The position numbers and the translations under genes are program-made. From Cenococcum geophilum 1.58 (lineage: Eukaryota > Ascomycota > Dothideomycetes > Gloniales > Gloniaceae), in the NCBI GenBank assembly GCA_001692895.1, contig KV748248.1, positions 671,602-735,601 on the forward strand: a stretch of 64,000 bases of DNA. The letters run 5' to 3'. A model generated the notes under the pieces. That model had not been told where the DNA came from. It saw only the letters and a program-made list of their open reading frames with translations, and searched no databases. Below are positions 56,293-64,000 of the stretch, piece by piece; the first letter of the stretch is position 1, and each line of letters starts with the position of its first letter.

Positions 56293-58790
56293 AAGGATAA
56301 CCTTAATTAAGAGATTCTTTGGCGTATAGTTAATTAACAGGTTATTAACTAAACCCTCCTAGATCTAATTATCGTACAATAGCTTCTATTTTTATATATA
56401 GAATAGCCAAAATGGCATACCTTTATTTAAGCAATAAATCCGTAGGGCCGTATATTTATGCCAACATCTTATAACACAATTAAGCAGAGGGTAGGAGCTT
56501 AGTTTCCGTAAGCAAAAGATATTATATAAAAAAGGCTTTAATCGTCATAAATAAGTATCTATCTTGCTATTAATATCTAGACCTTACTAAGTTATAACCT
56601 TTTACTTATAATTTATGCCAGCTTTATTAATACCCAGGATTACTTTTAAAATATCTTAATTGCCCTTTATACGGTACATAGCTATAGTAGTTTAAATTAA
56701 TAGGAAACCCTTTACCCCGTCCTTAAAGATTATAGAATTATAGGAAATATTAGCGTCCTTATTAGCAATAATTCCACCATAAATAATACGCTTTATTGTA
56801 TAATAGCAACTTATCTTAGTATAGAGAATTAAATTAACTAGAATTAGACTTTCTAACGGCTCCGCTATATAGGCTATATCCTTAATCTTATTACTAAAGC
56901 TTTTCTTTTTACTAATAATAGCGAAGAGCAACTTATAGAATTGTATAATAGAGAAGATAAATTAGGAGAAGAGTTAAATAATAAACGCTAAAAAGAAAAA
57001 GCAAATTTAATAAGAGCGAAGATAGGTGCTATAGGGAAGATCTATAATTTTATTGTCTATATCCGTGCCTCGCCTAATTATATAAATAAGTTTAAAGAAC
57101 TTTCCGGAAAGTTAATCCCCCTAGGTAATTATATAAGATAGAACAGCTAGTTCTATATACTTTATATTATACTTAAAACGGAAGTTCTTAATGCGCTTTA
57201 GAACTACACTAAAGCGCATATTTATAAGGGTATAATTAATAAAAGAGATAAGCTTATTCCTTCTAATATTACTCTCTATTTTTAAGAGTGTAACTCTATT
57301 TCTTAAAGGTTAATAAGTAACAATTAAACGGGTTTTTAAAGTTATTAAGATTATTAGGGAATATCTTAAAATCTCTTTGGTATATTATACGATAATATTA
57401 ATTGCTTTTACTAATTTAAGCAGAAAGAAAACCGATAGCTTAAAAATCGAATTAAATATATAAAGGCTAAGTTTAACTTCTATGCTTTAAAGCTAAATTA
57501 ATTGCCTTACTACGCTACGGCCCGTATTTTTTATCTAGAATATTATATAACCTAGCTTAAGGATATAGACGATAATCCTATTAATTTATACGTCGCCTAT
57601 AAACTTAAAGTCTAAAGCTTTTAGGAGAAATTCCGCCGAGAGAATCGATTCTTCTCTTAATTGTATAATAGCCTTTAAAAACCAGCTAATTCTTAGGCTT
57701 AGCCTCTAAATTATTTTAAAAAAAACTTTATTAAAATATAAAGCAGAAACACACACGGCCTTAAAGTTAAGATAAATTTAATAATTACTACAATAAAGTA
57801 GCGTTATATAATATTAAGATACCCGCTTTTTTTTTTTTTTTTTTTTTATCCGTTGTATTATACTACGTACAATACTGCGCATNCAGCCTTTAGGCTATGG
57901 CGCTATAGTTCTATATACATGAATCCTTTCTAGGCAGCTTAACATGTACTAGTAGCTATGTCCTAGTAGTTTATAAATCCCTAAACTAGGGATTTACAGC
58001 TTCCTAGTAAATACTAGGTTGCTAACAACTATTAGGTAGTGAGAAAACAATAGGAAAATAATAGAAAAAATTGGAATAAAATCCTAAATAATCTTAACGC
58101 CTGTCCCTGTCCTTTTTATAGTTTATTTCTGTCCTTTTGCTTTCTATGGTCTATCTACTAGGACTTTTAGTAGGAGTTGCCTCCTTCTAGAGATCCTTCT
58201 GCTCTTAGCCACTTCCCAGTNGCTATTTTTGTCCTACTTAAGAATAGAAAAAGCGCCCTTCTTCCTTTCTTTGTACAAAAAAGCTTCTCTAAGGAGAGAG
58301 AAGAGCCTATTTGTCTTTGCATTTCCTTTCTATCTTCCCAATGTAGTCTGCATTCTAGTAAGAGGTGCGTAGGGGTTTGTACCGCGGTACAGTCCTTAAA
58401 GCATCTACCTTCTTTATCCTTCCCTATTGTTTTAGAGAAGGATTTAAAGAAGCCTTTTCCTAGTTTTAGTTGAAAGAAAGCTGATTGTAGCTTTTTAGGA
58501 AGATACCCGCATTAGAGTGGTGGTTATAGGACATATAATAAAAACGATAGCCACAGCTTTCGCGCTAGGCAATTAAGATCCTATTAATCCTATTAATAAG
58601 TAATAAGCTAAAGAGAATCTTTTTAGGAGGTTATTATACGGTTACTTAGGATAAAATATTAATAACGGCAGCAATATTAAAGCAATTAAAATGCGGAAGA
58701 GATTGGAAAAAGGGAGACCTACTTTAAGATAATTTTTAGGAGGACGTTGTATAATATTATAGGAAAGAATGTAGCTTAAAATAGGGGTTT
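56293..58790 (+). pseudogene. hAT transposase relic
   Basis: From about 57.02 kb the plus strand reads IGAIGKIYNFIVYIRASP then a KFKELSG block, typical of the middle of fungal hAT transposases. After the LINE fragment the C-terminal dimerisation region follows: ILLILLISNKLKRIFLGG (about 58.57-58.63 kb), then YYTVTQDKILITAAILKQLK and CGRDWKKGDL (about 58.64-58.72 kb), with the family pattern S..ERxFS...R..L.....E.L.C...W. Many stops are of the Gln or Trp type. The 79-codon minus-strand stretch at 56692-56931 is antisense. The transposase would cut and paste the CAGTGCTGGCAC-ended elements here. Confidence 0.75.
57827..58500 (-). mobile_element. LINE1 family, 5'-truncated copy (ORF2 C-terminus and 3' UTR)
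   Basis: 674 bp flanked by AGATACCCGC (57817-57826 and 58501-58510), with a poly-T run at 57827-57847 that is the poly-A tail of a minus-strand copy. The minus strand reads the end of ORF2: a Cys/His knuckle CFKDCTAVQTPTHLLLECR (about 58.42-58.34 kb), then WEDRKEMQRQIGSSLSLEKL, ending EGGNSY and a stop near 58.17 kb. The 3' UTR follows. Such a knuckle near the ORF2 C-terminus is usual in Tad/I-type LINEs. It reads without stops, so it is young. The open stretch on the plus strand over it (58177-58473) is antisense. Confidence 0.85.
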
Positions 58791-58894
58791 AAAGAGTAAT
58801 TGTATAAGGAAAGGTATATAAGAGATATATTATACAACGCTATAGGGTAAGGGTATAAGGTATATAAATACAACAATTTTAGATAAAGGTAACC

Positions 58895-58976
58895 ACTAAA
58901 GGCGCGTAGGTAGCGTATATAAATATATACTAACTTTAAACTTAATAGATTATAAGTTTAAATCCCACTAATGTCG
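58895..58976 (+). other. tRNA-like sequence, possibly a degraded tRNA or SINE head
   Basis: GGCGCGTAGGTAGCG resembles a D-arm/box A region, and about 50 bp on, AAGTTTAAATCCCAC resembles a T-arm/box B (GTTCAAATCCC after C-to-T change). I cannot close a full cloverleaf by eye, since the acceptor strands do not pair. Confidence 0.3.
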
Positions 58977-58979
58977 TCC

Positions 58980-59660
58980 TTTATTAGGAATCGGGAAATA
59001 TAATTATTTAGTATACTTCCCGTCCTATTATACAAGAGATTCTCTAGCAATATTGCCATACTATAAGTAAACTCTCTTCTCCGTATAATATACCTATATA
59101 ACTAACTACTCTTAGGATAAGTAGAAGAGAGTAAAAGCTTTACTAGTAATTAATATAAAGGCTTAGGTAGGGGGGGTATTAAAGAAGTAGGTTTAGATAG
59201 GGAGGCCCTTATATATAAATGCAATTCTAATTTAGAGCCGTAGATCCCTAAATATAATTATAAGTACCCTATATTACTTGTATAAGGCAGAAAGCTAATT
59301 AACGCTAGCCATATAAGGCTTGTATGGCGACTCCGCGTCGTTTAATAGGCCTTTACCCTTTTACTAAGTATTAGAGTCTCCTAGGGTTCTATAGTAGGTG
59401 CTATAGAAATTATAAATAGTGGGATTATAGAGCTTAATGTTTATCGTATAATAAAAATTCTTAGCCTATAGCGGCGGCAGCGGGAGCGCTAGAGGGTAAG
59501 GATTAGATTATAGAACTAGAGGATAACAAGGAATAAAAGTTACTAAATTTAATCTCCTCTTTTTTACTACTTTTATTTTATTTTATTGTATCTTATATAA
59601 GAAGAAAGGGTAAAAAGGAGATATTAATGCTTTATTATAATATAAGGCTGCGTAAAGCTA
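58980..59660. other. Non-coding 3' part of the hAT element
   Basis: Mixed AT-rich sequence without a coding remnant. A short inverted pair (ACTCTCTTCT near 59071 and AGAAGAGAGT near 59124) forms a small hairpin. Nothing else is evident. Confidence 0.4.
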
Positions 59661-59773
59661 GTTATTTTGAATTTTAACCCAATATTGGCAATATTATATT
59701 GCCGATATATTGCCGATAACCAATATCTTATCGGTTCGTATTGGTTTATATCGGTGCCAGCTTTAGAACCCGT

Positions 59774-60278
59774 TAGTGCTAGCACTGATAAAATCTTATC
59801 CGATATAAACTGATAAAATATTGGTATTACCGATATTGCCGATATTTCGATAATATTGCAATATTTCTTAATATATTAAAATTTTGTACTATACCTAAAG
59901 GTTATCTTCTATCTATATAATATTGTATAATATATCTTCCAAAATTTAAGAAATTAAGGATTTTAGTTAAATTATCTCTTATTTTTAATGCTGTTAGTAG
60001 AGGAGGGGGTAGGCGTATAGAGGACAGAGCTAGCAGTCTTCTCCCTATAGGGTGCCTATAAGGTTGCTAAGGTTTTAGGCGGTATTTAGCGGGTCTAGGG
60101 GCATAGACCGCCTAAAATCTCGTTACTTAGGCGACAGAGCCCCTAAAACTTTAGCGACCTTATAGGGGGTAGCCACTAGTTCTAAAAGGAACCAATATTG
60201 GCAATATTATATTGCCGATATATTTCCGATAATCGATATTTTATCGGTTTGTATTGGTTCGTATTGGTGCCAGCACTG
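59774..60278. mobile_element. 505-bp hAT MITE
   Basis: Ends TAGTGCTAGCACTG (left) and GGTGCCAGCACTG (right) are flanked by the exact 8-bp duplication GAACCCGT (59766-59773 and 60279-60286). The CAATATTGCCGATAT-rich arms are shared with the large hAT at 55372, so it is a non-autonomous relative mobilised by the same transposase type. The centre (60005-60180) is a GC-richer imperfect palindrome around GGCGGTATTTAGCGGG / CCGCCTAAA. Confidence 0.88.
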
Positions 60279-60287
60279 GAACCCGTA

Positions 60288-61029
60288 CTCTACAAGCAAG
60301 TCGGCTACCCTACTACCTTTCTATAGGTTTGCACGCGAATAACTCTATAACGCTAATAAATATTAACTATATATAACTTGTAGTCTAATCTACAGTAATT
60401 TCTACATCTTTTTAACACGTTCGAGTATTATATCCTGTCTTACTACAGCGCCTATAGCGTCTTTGCTACGTCGCGTTCCTATTTAAATATAACTATTTTT
60501 AACGCCTTTTGCTCTTAATTTGTATACTAATATCCTTTTTAGCAATTATTTTAGAGCCCTCTACCTTTATTACAGTCCTTCCCTTTTAAAGTCGCTTTTT
60601 TTAATACTACCTACGCCTTAATATAGCCTTATTTGCCTTCTAAAGGTTAGAAACTTATAAGCGTAATAGTATAGCCAAATATATTATTATCTTAGCGCCT
60701 TTTATAAGCTAATTAAGTAATTCAATAATAGATATAGGCGAGCTATCTTAGTGCCTTTAAATCTAATTATAAATTAATACCAATTAAGACTCTAATTTAG
60801 TAGGGTTATTTAACTCCTATAGGGTATCTTCTATAGAGGGGGGTATTGTTACGGCACCGTAACGGATCTGGTTAGGGGCTCGGCTAAGCCTTGGCATATG
60901 TATATAGACGTGTCCTCTTCCACCCTTAGCTCCCCAGCTTAATATCCTTCGTAAAATGACATTCCAATTATATAGGCTTGCGCGTCCCTTTGCCGTGCTA
61001 GTGCCTCAATTAACTAAGTCGCTGTCACA
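60288..61029 (+). mobile_element. Gypsy-like 3' fragment with a 183-bp LTR
   Basis: About 550 bp of plus-strand internal sequence lead to a purine tract (AGAGGGGGGTA, 60835-60845) and then an LTR-like block 60847-61029 that begins TGTTACGGCACC and ends TGTCACA. The LTR is unrelated to the Gypsy-A and chromovirus LTRs. No second LTR is in the window, so the element is truncated. It is broken with several interruptions. Confidence 0.55.
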
Positions 61030-62950
61030 GGTATTGGCGTATATAGTTAAATATTAAGCTCTAATAGTATAGTATCTAGGTTAAATAGAACTAGGCTAGT
61101 ACCTTAGAAGCTTTTATAGATATTACTCTTTATAATTAAGGTAGTAAAGACTGCTTTAAAGGCTAGTAGAAACTCTAGCATTATAATATAGTTAACGTAA
61201 TTATATCTTAGGGCTTTAATCTACTACCTATAAGTCTTCTTTATTAGCGTAAAATAGTATATATTAAGTAGCTAAAGTAAGTATAATAAATGCAGTGGTA
61301 TATAGAGCGTAATAATCTTATTCTCCTTATAAATTTTTTAGAATTTAAGCGAGCCATAGCTTTTATAGCCGTTAAGAATTAGTAGGCAATAGGTGCCTAC
61401 GGTATAGTCCTTTATATGCCTTTTAAAGTACTATAACTACTTAATAATATAGTACTATAACTACTAGTAGTATATTATTTCCTTTATACTATATAGAGAG
61501 GTAGTACTTACCGGCAAAGATAATAAACGGCGAAATAGTCTATTCGCGATTACCTAACTATATAGCTTTTAGCTAATTGCGTCTCTTAGAGCCTATAATA
61601 ACTACTCCTATTAAAATAACGCCTATTTAGAAGCCTCTTTCGTTAAAGTTATAAAAGTTGTTATTAGTAATACCGTACTTAGCCTTTATATATATATATG
61701 CTTAAACTACTGCTTAATAATCTCTAAATCCTCGCATTTAGCTCTTTAGTAGTTATACTTTTAATTAAATTATATTTTAAGCTAAGGGGTTTACTATATA
61801 AAGTTATTTAGCTAGTTAATACTAACTTAGCTAGTAGCGCGCGCGCCAAGCAATTAATTGGCTAAGCTCAGACCCCTAAAACTCGGTTACCCCTAAACTC
61901 GGTTACATTTCCCATATAGAACTCCGGTTTTTAACCTCTATAAAAATAGTATTAGGAATATATTATTAATAATATAAAGTTTTAAAGTAAAAGCTTATAT
62001 AACCTTAAGTTAATTTATAAAAAAATATTTTAAAAAATATCTTTATACGCTTATTTATTAACCAAAAAAGAAAATAGCCTATTTTATATAGTAATTTACC
62101 CCCTTATAAAAACATACTATACTATTTTAATAATATTTTTTTAATAATATTTTTTAAAAATATATAGTTATGCGATCTTAGTTTTTAAAAGTATATAGTA
62201 TATATATAAAANNNTTTANANNNNAGCNNTTTNAAANNGCTNNNNTNTAAANNNTTTTATATATATACTATATACTTTTAAAAACTAAGATCGCATAACT
62301 ATATATTTTTAAAAAATATTATTAAAAAAATATTATTAAAATAGTATAGTATGTTTTTATAAGGGGGTAAATTACTATATAAAATAGGCTATTTTCTTTT
62401 TTGGTTAATAAATAAGCGTATAAAGATATTTTTTAAAATATTTTTTTATAAATTAACTTAAGGTTATATAAGCTTTTACTTTAAAACTTTATATTATTAA
62501 TAATATATTCCTAATACTATTTTTATAGAGGTTAAAAACCGGCGTTTTATATAGGAAATATAATTGAGTTTAGGGGGTAACCGAGTTTTAGGGGTCTGAG
62601 CTTATATCTTATATAGTACTTAGTTTAGGTATAAATCTATATAAATCTAAGTTAAGTATATACTAAATGATAACTAATTCCTTAGGCTGTATAAGCTTCT
62701 TTAAATTAGACTTATAATCGCGTTATAAAGCCTTACTAGTATATTAGTCTTAAAGTATAGCTTGGGAGACATTATACACTATTATAGTATATTATATACT
62801 TTAGAGTTAACTTTTTTTAAATAGCTAATATAGCTAGAGATATCTTCCCTTCACTATAGCCTAATTAACGTTTACGTAATTAATCTATAATAGTTAAAAC
62901 TTAATAGAACTATTCTCTTAGTAAGGTGCCGACTCGTTTATAGAGTATAT
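61030..62950 (-). pseudogene. pogo/Fot1-like transposase relic, split by a MITE
   Basis: The minus strand starts near 62.93 kb with a psq-type helix-turn-helix relic (SEGKISLAILAIQKK). It is interrupted by the 738-bp MITE and resumes with NNNFYNFNERGFQIGVIL (about 61.68-61.62 kb; the family has YNFDETGF). It continues HIKDYTVGTYCLLILNGYKS (about 61.43-61.37 kb, with the second catalytic Asp replaced by Asn) and KIITLYIPLHLLYLL (about 61.32-61.27 kb), and ends with ALRYNYVNYI near 61.2 kb. This order is that of fungal Fot1-type DDE transposases. Stops are of the Gln or Trp kind. I could not fix its terminal inverted repeats. Confidence 0.8.
61865..62602. mobile_element. 738-bp foldback MITE with arms of about 345 bp
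   Basis: Two nearly perfect inverted arms (61865-62210 and about 62256-62602) start AGCTCAGACCCCTAAAACTC, flanked by TA (61863-61864 and 62603-62604). The centre, about 45 bp, is mostly Ns. It sits inside the pogo relic and so is younger than it. The outer 50 bp carry a repeated CTAAACTCGGTTAC motif. Non-coding. Confidence 0.88.
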
Positions 62951-63338
62951 TAGTTTAATAAATACTAAATATATAATATATATATACTATATAAGTTAAA
63001 AGTAAATAATTTTTAAATTATACATAAAGATACTAAAAGGTATTAATATTATAGATTTTATTAAGAAATCCTTTAATAAAAGCTTATATTTTGAAGTCTT
63101 TTAACTTTTTTTATATATAAACTTAGTATTATTTAATTTTAATTTATATAGTTGATATATATTTAGCATTTAGCATTTATTAAGTTATATACTAATTTTA
63201 AATTATTTTATTAATGTTATAGTAGGTAAAGGTTTTATAGAACAGAGTGACTTTTCGCTAATTTTAATAGAGTTTTAAAGTTTATATATAAACCAATATC
63301 CTAGTACTATATTTTTATTCTTAGGTAATTTAATATAA
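62951..63338. other. AT-rich stretch without identifiable content
   Basis: Very AT-rich. No gene, repeat boundary or structured motif is visible. Confidence 0.4.
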
Positions 63339-64000
63339 TAATAATAATAATAATTCTTTAATTAACGTCTAATACGGATACTATCTAGCCCCACGCAGAC
63401 TACTCCGTATATAAGGGAAAAGTAATATTAACGGGAAAAAACCCTTGCTGCTAGGGGGGAGGAAAAACCCTATAAGCCACCTCAGAAGAAAAAAAAACCC
63501 CAATTTGCCATATCCGTCCGTAGCGGCAGCCCTATAGGTCTACGGCTACGTCCTATTCTTCTTAAATATTCAAACTCCTTAAGAACTACTACTTCCTTTT
63601 CTAGCTTACCCTAGCTAGGGTTTACTACGTCCTAGCTAGGCCTTGCCAATTAATTACCGTACTGCTGTTTCCTATATCTTAGCTATCCCCTATATACTAT
63701 TTCTTGTTTAACTATTACTATATACGCCATGCCTTTCCCCCCCTAGGGCCTATTAAAGGCGTAAGGGGGATTTGTCCGTTCTAACTACCGTAATACTAAT
63801 AAGCGAGCGGGATATTATGTTATATTTAGGTATCTTTTATGCCTAAGCCCCAGCTAGGCCCTTTCTAAGGGTCACCACTCCATTAAAAAAAGATAGGAAA
63901 AACCGTGGGTTGTAATCTAGGCTGCTAGGTAATATTTAGCAGAAAAAACGGCGAGTGACCGTATACTCCGCGGGCGATCGCCCTAGGGGTTAGAAGGGGC
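63339..64000 (-). mobile_element. LINE2-like 3' terminus, cut by window edge
   Basis: An (AAT)n run at 63339-63353 followed by TTAACGTCTAAT and GCAGACTACTCC parallels the 3' end of LINE2 at 50779-50850. It represents the 3' tail and 3' region of a minus-strand copy continuing out of the window. Beyond about 63.42 kb it diverges from the 51-kb copy. It is richer in GC and shows no clear reading frame. Confidence 0.5.

Larger units (their letters stand above)
55372..59765 (+). mobile_element. hAT DNA transposon, degraded, with two nested insertions
   Basis: It starts CAGTGCTGGCAC at 55372 and ends in an inverse copy (GGTGCCAGCTTTA at 59765). The 8-bp duplications are GAACCCAT (55364-55371) and GAACCCGT (59766-59773). 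The terminal 100 bp contain repeated CAATATTGCCGATAT motifs in both arms. The interior carries a plus-strand hAT transposase relic and is interrupted by a solo LTR (55868-56287) and a LINE 3' fragment (57827-58500). Confidence 0.8.

Noticed and set aside
56692-56931. 79-codon minus-strand open stretch
   Set aside because: Antisense to the plus-strand hAT transposase relic.
58177-58473. 98-codon plus-strand open stretch
   Set aside because: Antisense to the C-terminal part of LINE1 ORF2, whose minus-strand frame has the Cys/His knuckle.

Overview
The window looks like an AT-rich, repeat-packed block of a filamentous ascomycete (Pezizomycotina) genome that has been through repeat-induced point mutation (RIP). 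CpA and TpG are very scarce, TpA is very common and CpG is largely kept. Almost every coding remnant is interrupted at former Gln or Trp codons. The element types (Ty3/Gypsy, Ty1/Copia, Tad-like LINEs, pogo/Fot1, hAT, many MITEs) and a RecQ-like helicase relic fit a subtelomeric or gene-poor compartment. I see no rRNA, no CRISPR array and no bacterial features.

Layout. 1-6597: two oppositely oriented partial copies of one Gypsy family (here Gypsy-A) with another Gypsy fragment between them. 6600-7085: LINE fragments carrying a 217-bp MITE. 7664-7983: a repeat that recurs at 47398-47813. 8.7-24.4 kb: an unclassified RIP-degraded repeat that took two complete LTR elements, a Gypsy chromovirus (10073-16017, duplication AGTAG) and a Copia element (17627-23861, duplication TTACC). 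24.6-47.4 kb: a degraded gene module with a RecQ-like helicase in three pieces, a 51-bp tandem repeat, two tandem paralogous genes that share a 47-bp intron, and a long minus-strand coding remnant. The helicase is split by an ORF1-only LINE (25616-28403, itself holding a MITE) and by a complete Gypsy-A (28754-38154, itself holding a LINE-derived non-autonomous insertion).

47929-49080 is the one locus that looks like an intact host gene: three exons, two short introns with consensus signals, 344 codons without a stop and ordinary base composition. 49.4-50.1 kb is a MITE cluster. 50152-55371 is a foldback element with TIRs of about 330 bp, split by a 4.2-kb LINE. Its right end took two successive hAT-type insertions (55372-59765 and 59774-60278), both with 8-bp duplications of the type GAACCC(A/G)T. 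60.3-61.0 kb is a Gypsy 3' end with a short LTR. 61.03-62.95 kb is a minus-strand pogo/Fot1 transposase relic split by a 738-bp foldback MITE. The window ends in another LINE-like 3' terminus.

The value of the window is mostly archaeological. Target-site duplications allow a relative order of insertions to be read. The points most worth following are the intact spliced gene, the helicase-centred module with its duplicated intron-bearing genes and flanking direct repeats, and two non-autonomous derivatives of one LINE family.
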